From NCBI RefSeq assembly GCF_018860525.1, contig NZ_JAHKPM010000032.1, positions 1 through 64,000 on the forward strand: DNA of 64,000 bases, written 5' to 3'. The notes under the pieces were generated by a model. It saw nothing but the letters and a program-made list of their open reading frames with translations. It had not been told where the DNA came from and made no database searches. This DNA comes from Vibrio hepatarius (lineage in GTDB: Bacteria > Pseudomonadota > Gammaproteobacteria > Enterobacterales > Vibrionaceae). Position numbers and translations under genes: made by a program. This document shows, one piece after another, positions 1-8,758 of this stretch (position 1 is its first letter; each line of letters begins with the position of its first letter).

Positions 1-272
1 TCTGTTGGACAGAAGAGTTTTTACTATAGTGCACTGCATCACGGAATAGAGTCATTTATGTACCTCCAGTGGTCACTTCTGACGACACGCTTGTGAGTAT
101 TGAATGCTAACATATTGATGGATAATGTTTGTCTTTAACACGTTTTAGATTAGTGGCTAAGAGTTCATTTTCACATTTGTACAATTTTAGTGAGAAATGC
201 TGTGCTTTTTTATTGCTTGGCATAGCAAAAGTCTTCGCTTTTAGAATTTTATTACCCAAGCCAATTAGTTTT
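1..272. other. Intergenic region left of ntrC, no convincing gene
   Basis: No reading frame here looks like a real protein; the plus-strand ATGs at about 58, 103 and 118 reach a stop within a few codons. The region ends in a strong plus-strand terminator (273-302). A transcript entering from the left, or a small RNA made within it, is therefore more likely than a protein gene. I could not find a well-spaced sigma-70 promoter. Confidence 0.5.
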
Positions 273-302
273 AACCCATGGGGTATCCTCATGGGTTTTT
301 TT
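273..302 (+). terminator. Intrinsic terminator on plus strand
   Basis: An 11-pair stem (AACCCATGGGG with CCTCATGGGTT, one G-U pair) with a TAT loop is followed by seven T residues on the plus strand. On the minus strand the stem is followed only by TTAAAACTAATT, so it would be a poor terminator for ntrC. It ends one base before the ntrC stop codon, so it may limit plus-strand transcription into ntrC. Confidence 0.7.
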
Positions 303-303
303 G

Positions 304-1707
304 TTAATACAGTTCTTTTAGTTTTCGAGTTAATGTATTTCTCCCCCAACCAAGTACTTTAGCGGCGTCTTGTTTATGACCCTTAGTATGCGCCAAAGCG
401 GCTTCTAGAAGAATACGCTCAAATTCTGGCTGGGCATGACTAAGTATTTCCGTCTCACCTTCCGTTAACGATTGTTTAGCCCAATTAGAAAGTTGATTTT
501 GCCAGCTGGTATTAATCTCCCCACCAGTGTTTGTTTTACTTGTAGAGAGTTCCGGAGGAAGGTCCGGTGGTAAAATCTCATTCCCACTTGCCATCACTGT
601 TAGCCACCGGCAAGTATTTTCGAGTTGCCTAACATTGCCCGGCCAATTGAGTTCGGTAAGTATTTGTATGGTTGACGGGTGGAGAGTCTTGGTCTCGACT
701 TCAAGTTCTTGTGCAGCTATAGATAAAAAGTGGAGGGCTAGTGTTTTAATATCTTGTTTTCTTTGGTGCAATGCAGGTATATGTATACGTATTACATTAA
801 GTCGATGAAATAAGTCCTCACGAAAATCGCCGTGATGGACGAGATTTTCTAGATGCTGATGTGTGGCTGCTATGATACGAACATCGACTTTGATAGGAGA
901 GTGTCCGCCGACTCGGTAGAACTGACCGTCAGCGAGTACACGAAGTAAACGAGTTTGAATATCAAGCGGCATGTCGCCAATTTCATCAAGGAATAAGGTA
1001 CCGCTATTCGCTTGCTCAAAGCGTCCTTTACGTATGCCATTTGCACCAGTGAAGGCCCCTTTTTCATGACCAAAGAGCTCGGATTCAATCAGATCTTTTG
1101 GGATGGCAGCCATGTTAAGTGCAATAAAAGGTTTGGTGGCTCTAGGGCTATGTCGATGAAGAGCTTTAGCGACTAATTCTTTGCCTGTTCCGGATTCGCC
1201 GTTTATTAGCACAGAAATCGAAGACCGTGAAAGCCGGCCAATGGCGCGAAAGACTTCTTGCATTGCTGGTGCTTCGCCAATAATTTCTGGGGCATTATTG
1301 CTATTAATCTCATCTAGGTTTTGATCACGTTGTTGTTCTTGACGGTGAGCGATGGCTCTTTCAACTAAGCTGAGGGTTTCGTCGACGTCAAATGGTTTGG
1401 GTAGATAATCAAATGCGCCTTGTTGATAAGCATTAACGGCAGCATCCAAATCTGAATGCGCTGTCATTATGATTACTGGCAATTCTGGGGAGGTTTGATG
1501 CACTCGCTGCAACAGATCCATGCCGCTTAGGCCAGGCATACGAATATCAGAGACCAATACATCTGGCACTTCACGTTCTAGCGCGATAAGTATACTTTCA
1601 GCTTCAGAGAATGTTTCGCATCTAATATTGGCTGATGAAAGGGTTTTTTCTAACACCCAGCGGATGGAACTGTCGTCATCGACGACCCATACATATCCTT
1701 TACTCAT
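304..1707 (-). CDS. ntrC: Nitrogen regulation response regulator NtrC (sigma-54 activator)
   Basis: Enhancer-binding activator of the Ntr two-component system; phosphorylated NtrC drives sigma-54 RNA polymerase at glnA and other nitrogen genes. The 467-residue protein has a receiver domain (about 1-120, acidic pocket D11/D12, phosphoacceptor D54 in SDIRMPG), a central AAA+ domain with Walker A GESGTGKE, the sigma-54 loop GAFTGA and Walker B FLDEIGD, and a C-terminal Fis-type helix-turn-helix ending in LGWGRNTLTRKLKEL. I chose the ATG at 1707 (MSKGYVWVVDDD) over an upstream in-frame start because it has AAAGGAC upstream and gives the usual family length (E. coli about 469). It lies 28 bp downstream of ntrB, so the two are cotranscribed. 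Confidence 0.97.
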   Translation of the reverse strand: MSKGYVWVVDDDSSIRWVLEKTLSSANIRCETFSEAESILIALEREVPDVLVSDIRMPGLSGMDLLQRVHQTSPELPVIIMTAHSDLDAAVNAYQQGAFDYLPKPFDVDETLSLVERAIAHRQEQQRDQNLDEINSNNAPEIIGEAPAMQEVFRAIGRLSRSSISVLINGESGTGKELVAKALHRHSPRATKPFIALNMAAIPKDLIESELFGHEKGAFTGANGIRKGRFEQANSGTLFLDEIGDMPLDIQTRLLRVLADGQFYRVGGHSPIKVDVRIIAATHQHLENLVHHGDFREDLFHRLNVIRIHIPALHQRKQDIKTLALHFLSIAAQELEVETKTLHPSTIQILTELNWPGNVRQLENTCRWLTVMASGNEILPPDLPPELSTSKTNTGGEINTSWQNQLSNWAKQSLTEGETEILSHAQPEFERILLEAALAHTKGHKQDAAKVLGWGRNTLTRKLKELY

Positions 1708-1735
1708 AAAACATTTGTCCTTTAAGCAATGCCAC

Positions 1736-2791
1736 TCAAACAATTGAAATCGGTAGATAAATACTAAACTTTGTGTGACCAGGCCAACTTTCTAAATCTA
1801 TTTTTCCTTGGTGCTGGTCGATTAAGTTTTGGGCGATAGATAATCCAAGTCCTGTCCCCCCTTCTCTTCCGCTCACCATGGGGTAAAAAAGGGTATCGTG
1901 TAGCTCATTTGGGACACCAGGACCATTATCAATAATGTCTATTTGTGCTGCTAATTTACAGTTTTGACCATGGATATTAACTTGGTGTACGGCTCTGGTA
2001 CGGATGACAATATGGCCATGTGGTTGGCGCTGTAGAATTTGTCCAGCGTTACTGACGATGTTTAATAAGGCCTGTTCTATCTGATCAACATCAAGTAAAA
2101 ACTCTGGCAAGCTTGGGTCATAGTCTCTTTCAATCCTCACGTATGTTCCGATGTCCAGTTCTACAAGCTGGCGCACTTTTTCAAGAATAAGGTGTAAATT
2201 CTGGCGTTGTTTTTGTCCTGGCTTTTGTGGGCCAAGAAGCCTATCGACCAATACTCGTAATCTATCAGCTTGTTCAATGATCAGTTGGGTATACTCAACC
2301 ATGGAATGGTCTGGGAGCATACGTTCTAAAAGCTGCGCAGCACCTCTAAGGCCGCCAAGAGGGTTTTTTATCTCATGTGCTAGCCCTCTAACCAATAGCT
2401 TTGCAGCTTGCTGTTGGGCATGCTGATTGAGTTCTTGTGACAAACGACGTTGCTGTTCTACCTTTCTTAATTCAACTAATAGCAGTAGCTGCTTTTGACA
2501 TGAAATCGGACTGACTGTTATTTCTAGAATGAGAGGCTTACCATCGATGACTAAAGTGAAATTGCTGTCGGTCAAACTTTGACCAGTTTGAAGTGGTCGT
2601 GATAGCCAAGTTAAATCAATTGATGGGTTTTGAATTAGGCTTGGTAACCGCTGCTCAGTAATGCGTTTGGTATTTTGAGCAAATAGTTGCTCTGCTGAAG
2701 AATTTGCATAGTGGATTTGCAGTGATTCGTTGACAATAATCACTGCGGTCGTTTGATGACTGAGTATGATACTTTTGAGCTCGCTGTCCAC
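1736..2791 (-). CDS. ntrB: Nitrogen sensor histidine kinase NtrB
   Basis: Cytoplasmic kinase/phosphatase that controls NtrC phosphorylation in response to PII. The 351 residues comprise an N-terminal PAS-like sensor (about 1-110, with NESLQIHYANSSAEQLF), a dimerisation and phosphotransfer domain with H139 in GLAHEIKNPLGG, and a GHKL ATPase domain with N box (NIVSNAG), G1 (DNGPGVP) and G2 (GGTGLGLSIA). There are no membrane segments, as expected. The start is GTG at 2791 (GTGGACAGC). It precedes ntrC on the same strand. An NtrC-type palindrome lies 36 bp upstream of the start, consistent with autoregulation known in enteric bacteria. Confidence 0.96.
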   Translation of the reverse strand: MDSELKSIILSHQTTAVIIVNESLQIHYANSSAEQLFAQNTKRITEQRLPSLIQNPSIDLTWLSRPLQTGQSLTDSNFTLVIDGKPLILEITVSPISCQKQLLLLVELRKVEQQRRLSQELNQHAQQQAAKLLVRGLAHEIKNPLGGLRGAAQLLERMLPDHSMVEYTQLIIEQADRLRVLVDRLLGPQKPGQKQRQNLHLILEKVRQLVELDIGTYVRIERDYDPSLPEFLLDVDQIEQALLNIVSNAGQILQRQPHGHIVIRTRAVHQVNIHGQNCKLAAQIDIIDNGPGVPNELHDTLFYPMVSGREGGTGLGLSIAQNLIDQHQGKIDLESWPGHTKFSIYLPISIV

Positions 2792-2827
2792 AGCCTGTCC
2801 TCATTCATGAAAGCAAGATAATAATTC

Positions 2828-2842
2828 GCACCAAAATGGTGC
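2828..2842 (-). promoter_or_regulatory. NtrC-binding palindrome upstream of ntrB
   Basis: GCACCAAAATGGTGC is a perfect dyad of the NtrC box (GCACC-n5-GGTGC). It sits between the glnA terminator and ntrB, as in enteric glnLp where NtrC represses the internal ntrBC promoter. The repression role here is inferred. Confidence 0.75.
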
Positions 2843-2936
2843 AACCTTGTCTTTAGTATGGCCTATAGATTCAAATACAAGAAGTAAAAATGATATTAGT
2901 TAGTAGACTTAGTAAGTATCTGATATTGCTTGATAT

Positions 2937-2963
2937 AAAAAAGGCTCACCAAAAAGTGAGCCT
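2937..2963 (-). terminator. Terminator of glnA
   Basis: On the minus strand the stem GGCTCAC/GTGAGCC (loop TTTTT plus flanking pair) is followed by a run of T residues. It lies 27 bp after the glnA stop and separates glnA from ntrBC. Read-through past it would add to expression from the internal ntrB promoter. Confidence 0.85.
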
Positions 2964-2989
2964 ATTCTAATACTACCATTCTTCAGTCA

Positions 2990-4399
2990 TCACACTGAGT
3001 AATAAAGTTCAAACTCAAGTGGATGAGTGGTCATGTTTACTTGAGCAACATCTTGGGACTTGAGATCGATGTAAGAATCAATAAAGTCATCAGAGAATAC
3101 GCCGCCAGTAGTTAAGAACTCACGATCTTGGTTGAGTGAATCTAGGGCATCTTTGAGTGAATATGCGACGGTTGGGATCTCTGCAGCTTCTTCTGCGGGT
3201 AAATCGTAGAGATCTTTATCCATTGCTTCACCTGGGTGAATCTTATTTTTAATGCCATCAAGGCCAGCCATAAGCATTGCAGCAAAGCATAAGTATGGAT
3301 TCGCTGACGGGTCCCCGAAGCGAACTTCAATGCGTCTTGCCTTCGGACTTGGAACTACAGGAATACGAATAGAAGCGCTGCGATTTCGAGCCGAATATGC
3401 CAGCATGACAGGGGCTTCGAAGCCAGGAACAAGGCGTTTGTAAGAGTTGGTTGATGCGTTAGCAAACGCGTTGATTGCACGAGCGTGTTTGATGATACCA
3501 CCAATATAGTAAAGCGCTGTCTCAGAAAGACCGCCATATTTATCGCCCGCAAATAGATTCACTCCATCCTTGGCAAGGGATTGGTGGACATGCATACCGC
3601 TACCATTATCGCCCACGAGTGGTTTAGGCATAAAGGTCGCTGTTTTACCAAAGGCATGAGCAACGTTGTGTACTACATACTTATACACTTGGATTTCATC
3701 GGCTTTGGAAGTTAGGGTATTAAAGCGAGTGGCAATCTCGTTTTGTCCTGCAGTGGCAACTTCATGGTGATGTGCTTCTACCACTAGCCCCATTTCTTCC
3801 ATGATGAGACACATTGCGGAGCGGATATCTTGAGATGAGTCCACAGGAGCAACAGGGAAATAGCCACCCTTAACGCCAGGACGATGACCTTTGTTGCCTT
3901 CCTCGTAATCTGACCCTGTGTTCCACGCAGCTTCTATATCATCAACCTTGAAAAACGAACCTGACATATTTGTTGCGAATTTTACATCATCAAAGAGGAA
4001 AAATTCAGGTTCAGGCCCAATAAGCACAGTATCTGCAACACCTGTTGAGCGCATGTAATCCTCGGCGCGTTTAGCGATTGAACGAGGATCTCTGTCATAG
4101 CCCTGCATTGTCGTTGGTTCAAGAATGTCACAGCGAATGTTTAGAGTCGCATCTTCAGTAAATGGGTCCAGCACTGCTGATGAAGCATCTGGCATCATAA
4201 CCATGTCTGATTCATTGATACCTTTCCAACCAGCGACGGAGGAGCCATCGAACATTTTGCCTTCTTCGAAGAAGTCTGCATCGACTTGGTGAGTTGGGAT
4301 AGAGATATGCTGCTCTTTCCCTTTAGTATCGGTAAAACGCAGATCTACAAACTTAACTTCGTTTTCTTGGATCAGCGACAGAACGTTTTCAACTGACAT
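2990..4399 (-). CDS. glnA: Type I glutamine synthetase
   Basis: ATP-dependent synthesis of glutamine from glutamate and ammonia, in the cytoplasm, as a dodecamer. The 469-residue length is standard for the type I-beta (adenylylated) class. Visible motifs are the N-terminal beta-grasp with DGSSVAGW, the catalytic signature in [11 protein letters not shown], the ATP-binding segment [12 protein letters not shown], the NRSASIRIP stretch and the adenylylation tyrosine Y398 in [11 protein letters not shown]. The start ATG at 4399 has GGAGGT about eight bases upstream. Control is visible in the upstream region: a -24/-12 element at 4509-4524 and NtrC boxes at 4565-4577 and 4608-4622. An own terminator follows, then ntrB-ntrC. 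Confidence 0.98.
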   Translation of the reverse strand: MSVENVLSLIQENEVKFVDLRFTDTKGKEQHISIPTHQVDADFFEEGKMFDGSSVAGWKGINESDMVMMPDASSAVLDPFTEDATLNIRCDILEPTTMQGYDRDPRSIAKRAEDYMRSTGVADTVLIGPEPEFFLFDDVKFATNMSGSFFKVDDIEAAWNTGSDYEEGNKGHRPGVKGGYFPVAPVDSSQDIRSAMCLIMEEMGLVVEAHHHEVATAGQNEIATRFNTLTSKADEIQVYKYVVHNVAHAFGKTATFMPKPLVGDNGSGMHVHQSLAKDGVNLFAGDKYGGLSETALYYIGGIIKHARAINAFANASTNSYKRLVPGFEAPVMLAYSARNRSASIRIPVVPSPKARRIEVRFGDPSANPYLCFAAMLMAGLDGIKNKIHPGEAMDKDLYDLPAEEAAEIPTVAYSLKDALDSLNQDREFLTTGGVFSDDFIDSYIDLKSQDVAQVNMTTHPLEFELYYSV

Positions 4400-4508
4400 C
4401 TTGGATAACCTCCAGTGTTATTAAAGCAGTATTGGCTTGATTGAATATAAAAATCTAGCATTGATTAATTTTGTTTCAACTGTATTAATCGATGCTCAAT
4501 CTAGTATA

Positions 4509-4524
4509 AGCTAATACCATGCCA
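4509..4524 (-). promoter_or_regulatory. Sigma-54 (-24/-12) promoter of glnA
   Basis: Read on the minus strand the sequence is TGGCATGGTATTAGCT, which matches TGGCACG-N4-TTGCW with correct spacing and one change in each element. Transcription would begin near 4498, about 100 bp before the glnA ATG. Two NtrC boxes lie 60-110 bp upstream, the usual distance for this activator. Confidence 0.75.
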
Positions 4525-4564
4525 ATATTTTAAATCTTTAAATTCAGATATTTATATGATCTAT

Positions 4565-4577
4565 CACCACTTTGGTG
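4565..4577 (-). promoter_or_regulatory. NtrC box, promoter-proximal, glnA
   Basis: CACCACTTTGGTG is a five-base dyad (CACCA, three bases, TGGTG), centred about 73 bp upstream of the predicted glnA start point. It is a slightly weaker match than the distal box. A related sequence (GCACCAAGGTGA, 4587-4598) lies between the two boxes but has non-canonical spacing. Confidence 0.65.
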
Positions 4578-4607
4578 CGAATTTCTGCACCAAGGTGAAG
4601 TCATTTT

Positions 4608-4622
4608 GCACCATTATGGTGC
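4608..4622 (-). promoter_or_regulatory. NtrC box, distal, glnA
   Basis: GCACCATTATGGTGC is a perfect dyad of the NtrC box. Its centre is 44 bp from the proximal box, about four helical turns, so both would face the same side of the DNA. This suits cooperative enhancer binding. Confidence 0.75.
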
Positions 4623-4731
4623 TATGATGTACTTTTACACTATTTTGAAATCAAAGACTATTTCATTCCTTTGATAATTACTACTGGCGTCAGTGAGTAA
4701 TGGTGTATTGGTGGAGTGATATTGTGTTTCT

Positions 4732-4760
4732 TTGCCACTGGTTGCGAAGAAAACTAATGT
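4732..4760 (+). promoter_or_regulatory. Candidate sigma-70 promoter of typA
   Basis: TTGCCA, a 17-bp spacer and TAATGT lie about 130 bp upstream of the typA start. The -35 element is good and the -10 element is imperfect. Nothing else resembling a promoter with correct spacing was seen between the NtrC boxes and typA. Confidence 0.4.
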
Positions 4761-4890
4761 ATCAGATCACATATTTCTGGGTTTTTCGCTAGAATCTGGT
4801 ACATTACGGTCGTTTTTTTAATCAAATAGGCACTGCTCATTAAATGTCCAATTTAAGAGGGTTGCTTTTTTTATAAGTGAATCAAAATCC

Positions 4891-6720
4891 ATGGCTACTC
4901 CACAGATTGATAATTTAAGAAATATTGCGATCATCGCACACGTTGACCACGGTAAAACAACGTTGGTTGATAAACTGCTGCAACAATCAGGGACATTAGA
5001 GTCTCGCGGTGAGGCTGAAGAGCGAGTCATGGACTCGAACGATATCGAGAAAGAACGTGGTATTACCATTCTTGCGAAAAATACAGCAATTAACTGGAAT
5101 GATTACCGCATTAATATCGTTGATACTCCTGGACACGCAGACTTTGGTGGTGAAGTTGAGCGTATCATGTCGATGGTAGACTCTGTTCTACTTATTGTTG
5201 ATGCTGTTGATGGCCCTATGCCACAAACTCGCTTTGTCACCCAAAAAGCGTTTGCGCACGGTCTTAAACCGATCGTGGTTATTAACAAAATTGACCGTCC
5301 AGGAGCAAGGCCTGATTGGGTTATGGACCAAGTATTCGACTTATTCGATAACTTAGGTGCGACGGATGAGCAATTAGACTTTAAAGTTGTGTATGCTTCT
5401 GCTCTTAACGGCTGGGCTTCTCAAGAAGAAGACGAAATTGGCGAGAATATGGAGCCACTATTCCAAACTATCGTTGAGCAAGTAGCGCCACCTCAGGTTG
5501 ACCTAGACGGTCCGTTACAGATGCAAGTTTCTCAGTTAGACTACAGCTCTTATGTTGGTGTTATCGGTGTTGCCCGTGTTACTCGTGGTAGTGTAAAGGC
5601 TAACCAACAAGTAACAGTAATCAGCGCTGATGGTAAAACTCGTAATGGTAAAGTGGGTACTGTTATGGGTTACTTAGGCCTTGAGCGTCATGAAGTAGAA
5701 CAAGCAAATGCGGGTGATATTATTGCTATTACTGGTCTGGGCGAACTTAAAATCTCAGATACGATTTGTGCGCAAAACGCTGTAGAAGCTCTGCCGCCAT
5801 TATCGGTTGATGAGCCTACCGTTACTATGACTTTCCAAGTTAACACCTCTCCATTTGCGGGTAAAGAAGGTAAGTTTGTTACCTCACGTAACATTCTAGA
5901 ACGTCTTGAAAAAGAACTGGTACATAATGTTGCATTGCGAGTAGAGCAAACAGACGATCCAGATAAGTTCCGCGTGTCAGGTCGTGGTGAACTTCACCTG
6001 TCTATCTTGATCGAAAATATGCGCCGTGAAGGTTTTGAGCTAGCGGTATCTCGCCCTGAAGTTATTATCAAAGAACAAGATGGTCAGCTTATGGAACCGT
6101 TTGAGATAGTGACTATCGATGTGATGGGAGAGCATCAAGGTGGCATAATGGAAAACATTGGCCTGCGTAAAGGTGAACTAAAAGATATGTCACCGGATGG
6201 CAAAGGTCGCGTGCGTATGGACTTTGTCATGCCATCTCGTGGCTTGATTGGTTTCCAAACTGAGTTTATGACGTTAACTTCAGGCTCTGGTCTGCTATAC
6301 CACACGTTTGATCATTATGGCCCACATAAAGGCGGTAATATTGGTCAGCGTATCAACGGTGTATTGGTTGCAAATGCGGCTGGTAAGGCATTAACCAACG
6401 CGCTATTTAATCTACAAGAGCGTGGTCGTATGTTTATCGGTCATGGTATTGAAGTATACGAAGGTATGGTGATCGGTATTCACAGCCGCGATAACGACTT
6501 GACGGTTAACGCCCTTAAAGGTAAGCAGCTAACCAACGTTCGTGCCTCTGGTACTGATGACGCTCAGGTTCTTACGCCGCCAATCATTATGACTCTAGAG
6601 CAAGCACTTGAGTTTATTGATGATGATGAGTTAGTAGAAGTAACACCAGAAAGCATCCGTATTCGCAAGAAATTCCTAACAGAAAGCGACCGTAAGCGCG
6701 AAGCGCGAAGCGCTAAGTAA
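4891..6720 (+). CDS. typA: Ribosome-binding translational GTPase TypA/BipA
   Basis: Elongation-factor-like GTPase that binds the ribosome and is needed for normal assembly and for growth under cold and other stress. The 609 residues hold a GTPase domain with G1 AHVDHGKT (16-23), G3 DTPGHADF and G4 NKID, a beta-barrel domain 2, two alpha-beta domains related to EF-G domains III and V, and the BipA-specific C-terminal domain. E. coli BipA is about 607 residues. The start ATG has only a weak ribosome binding site (TAAGTGAATC), but the downstream sequence [18 protein letters not shown] fixes it. It is divergent from glnA and followed by a strong terminator. Confidence 0.97.
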   Translation: MATPQIDNLRNIAIIAHVDHGKTTLVDKLLQQSGTLESRGEAEERVMDSNDIEKERGITILAKNTAINWNDYRINIVDTPGHADFGGEVERIMSMVDSVLLIVDAVDGPMPQTRFVTQKAFAHGLKPIVVINKIDRPGARPDWVMDQVFDLFDNLGATDEQLDFKVVYASALNGWASQEEDEIGENMEPLFQTIVEQVAPPQVDLDGPLQMQVSQLDYSSYVGVIGVARVTRGSVKANQQVTVISADGKTRNGKVGTVMGYLGLERHEVEQANAGDIIAITGLGELKISDTICAQNAVEALPPLSVDEPTVTMTFQVNTSPFAGKEGKFVTSRNILERLEKELVHNVALRVEQTDDPDKFRVSGRGELHLSILIENMRREGFELAVSRPEVIIKEQDGQLMEPFEIVTIDVMGEHQGGIMENIGLRKGELKDMSPDGKGRVRMDFVMPSRGLIGFQTEFMTLTSGSGLLYHTFDHYGPHKGGNIGQRINGVLVANAAGKALTNALFNLQERGRMFIGHGIEVYEGMVIGIHSRDNDLTVNALKGKQLTNVRASGTDDAQVLTPPIIMTLEQALEFIDDDELVEVTPESIRIRKKFLTESDRKREARSAK

Positions 6721-6741
6721 AATTACGCCAAACAATACTCT

Positions 6742-6776
6742 AAAGCCCCGTAGAGCCTCTCTGCGGGGCTTTTTTC
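6742..6776 (+). terminator. Terminator of typA
   Basis: The stem AAAGCCCCG/CGGGGCTTT is followed by a run of T residues, 22 bp after the typA stop. Confidence 0.9.
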
Positions 6777-7066
6777 TATTCTGATTCCACAATTCATGCC
6801 CACTCAAATATTTTTCCAATAAATATCATATGCTTGAGTTGAACAAACAATTAATGCATATTGTTTTCTCGTATACATGGAACGTATCGTGCGTAGAACA
6901 AGCAAATAATGGATTTATCTTGGTAAAGTTTTCGTTTAGATAATGTCTCGATCTCTTATTTGCTTGCGGCACTGCGTATCTTAATTTATTAGTCGCAGTC
7001 TTAGATCATGAACTTTTTGATAACTAAGATTCTGAGCTGCTATTTATTTAAAGATATGGAGATCAA
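6777..7066 (+). other. Leader region of the ABC importer operon with inverted repeats
   Basis: 290 bp with no gene. It carries perfect 11-bp inverted arms CAAGCAAATAA (6899-6909) and TTATTTGCTTG (6956-6966), 46 bp apart, and a smaller hairpin ACTGCG/CGCAGT (6971-6976 and 6994-6999). These are candidates for operator sites or for mRNA leader structure. I found no convincing -35/-10 pair. Confidence 0.5.
6899..6966 (+). repeat. 11-bp inverted repeat upstream of ABC importer operon
   Basis: The arms CAAGCAAATAA and TTATTTGCTTG are perfect reverse complements with centres 57 bp apart, and the match stops sharply at both ends. They could be two operator half-sites for a DNA-looping or dimeric regulator of the downstream importer. 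Regulation is inferred; only the repeat is seen. Confidence 0.6.
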
Positions 7067-8743
7067 ATGAATTTTAATAAGACTCTACTCGCTACATTTT
7101 GCAGCGCATCCCTATTTTCCGCCTCAGCTATTTCGGCTGAAGATTCACTAACTATCGGTATATCCCAGTACCCATCAACTCTTCATCCTGCGATAGATAG
7201 TGCCGTGGCGAAAAGGTATATCCGAGGCTTTATTCAGCGTGACTCGATAGGCTTTGATCAAAATTGGCAATTGACTTGCTTTTTGTGTGAGAAAGTACCG
7301 ACTTTTGAAAATGGGTTAGCTACCATTATTGAGCGCCCAAATGTTAAGCAAGGAGAGAGCCAGCAAGGGATAAAAATGACTATTCGGCTGAAAAAGGATT
7401 TATTCTGGGGAGATGGAACACCAGTGACCAGCCAAGATATAGCGTTTTGGTATCAGGTAGCGACATCGCCGGATGTACAAGGTAATCCGGAGTTATCTCT
7501 TGTCAGGCAAATTGAAAAGCTAGATGTGGTTGATGATTATACCGTTGATATGTATATCGACAGAATTACTTATGAATACAACTCTAGCCTTAGACCTAAG
7601 GTTCTTCCCCGTCATCTTGAGGAGCCTATTTTTAAAGCTAATCCCAAAGAGTATCACCTTAAGACCAAATACGTGACTGAGCAAACTAATCCTGGTTTGT
7701 ACAACGGACCTTATATTATTGAACAAGCCAAACAAGGTCAGTTTGTAAAGCTTGCCAGTAATCCATACTGGAAAGGTAAAGCGCCTCACTTTGATAAAAT
7801 CACATTAAAAACAATCACAGATACGCAGGCACTACAGGCTAATCTGCTTTCTGGTGATATTGACTTTATTCCGGGTGAACTTGGATTGACGTTAGATCAG
7901 GCATTACAGTTTGAAAAACGCTATGGCAGTAAGTTTAATGTTGATATTCGCCCTGCAGCCTTGTATGAGCACTTGGACTTACAGCTAAATAACTCCCATT
8001 TAAGTGATGTTCGGGTGCGTCAAGCCTTATTGTATGGCCTTGATCGCGAGCTGCTAACGAAAAAGTTGTTTGAGGGCAAACAATCTGTGGCAAGTTCAAG
8101 TGTTAGCCCTCTAGATTCGATTTTTGATCCCAATACGCCCTCTTATGGTTATGATCCTGAGAAGGCAAAGCAGCTACTCAAAGCAGCAGGATATAAATTG
8201 GTCAACGGCGTACAAATGAAAGATGGTCAGCCGCTGGTGTTGGAATTTATGACCACAGCTGGCAATAAAACCCGTGAGTTAGTGCAGCAGTTTGCCCAAG
8301 GACAATGGAAAAAAGTTGGCATTAAAGTGGTAATAAATAATCAACCGGCGCGGGTTTACTTTGGCACAACCCTTAATGAGCGTAAACATAAAGGCTTAGC
8401 CATGTTTGCTTGGTCAAGCTCACCAGAGGGCTTACCTAATACTGTATTGCATTCTGAGCATATACCTACCAAAGAGAATGGTTGGTCTGGGCAAAATTAT
8501 GCAGGCTATTCAAGTGCCCATATGGATGAATTAATTGATCAAATAGAAGCTGAAGTGAATACAGAAAAGCGCAAGCATCTTTGGAAAAGCTTGCAGAAGC
8601 TTTATGCCACCGAGCTGCCTGCGCTGCCCCTTTTCTATCGCTCAGAGAGTTACATTTATCCTAAGTGGTTAATTGGTGTGGAGCCAACAGGACATCAGTA
8701 TTATTCGAGTTTTTGGTCGGAAAACTGGGCGCGAGCAAACTAA
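7067..8743 (+). CDS. Periplasmic substrate-binding protein of oligopeptide-type ABC importer
   Basis: Family 5 extracellular solute-binding protein (OppA/DppA type), 558 residues, probably soluble in the periplasm. A signal peptide is clear at 1-24 (basic MNFNK, hydrophobic core, ISA before EDS); there is no lipobox cysteine. The mature part shows the family pattern: ITIG-like strand with STLHPAIDS, FWGDGTPVTSQDIAFWYQ, NGPYIIEQAKQGQFVKLASNPYWKGKAPHFDKI, and VRQALLYGLDRELL. The ATG at 7067 has GGAG eight bases upstream. It is the first gene of a five-gene operon with two ATPases and two permeases. The ligand cannot be told from sequence; peptides are the default, but chitin oligosaccharides or other solutes are known for relatives in Vibrio. 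Confidence 0.9.
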   Translation: MNFNKTLLATFCSASLFSASAISAEDSLTIGISQYPSTLHPAIDSAVAKRYIRGFIQRDSIGFDQNWQLTCFLCEKVPTFENGLATIIERPNVKQGESQQGIKMTIRLKKDLFWGDGTPVTSQDIAFWYQVATSPDVQGNPELSLVRQIEKLDVVDDYTVDMYIDRITYEYNSSLRPKVLPRHLEEPIFKANPKEYHLKTKYVTEQTNPGLYNGPYIIEQAKQGQFVKLASNPYWKGKAPHFDKITLKTITDTQALQANLLSGDIDFIPGELGLTLDQALQFEKRYGSKFNVDIRPAALYEHLDLQLNNSHLSDVRVRQALLYGLDRELLTKKLFEGKQSVASSSVSPLDSIFDPNTPSYGYDPEKAKQLLKAAGYKLVNGVQMKDGQPLVLEFMTTAGNKTRELVQQFAQGQWKKVGIKVVINNQPARVYFGTTLNERKHKGLAMFAWSSSPEGLPNTVLHSEHIPTKENGWSGQNYAGYSSAHMDELIDQIEAEVNTEKRKHLWKSLQKLYATELPALPLFYRSESYIYPKWLIGVEPTGHQYYSSFWSENWARAN

Positions 8744-8758
8744 GCGGTAGGCATATCT

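Noticed and set aside
107..349. 80-codon minus-strand frame after ntrC
   Set aside because: It overlaps the ntrC 3' end in another frame, contains the terminator hairpin, has no ribosome binding site and is Lys/Leu-rich without domain pattern.
129..362. 77-codon plus-strand frame
   Set aside because: It runs through the terminator at 273-302 and into ntrC antisense, and begins with TTG without a Shine-Dalgarno.
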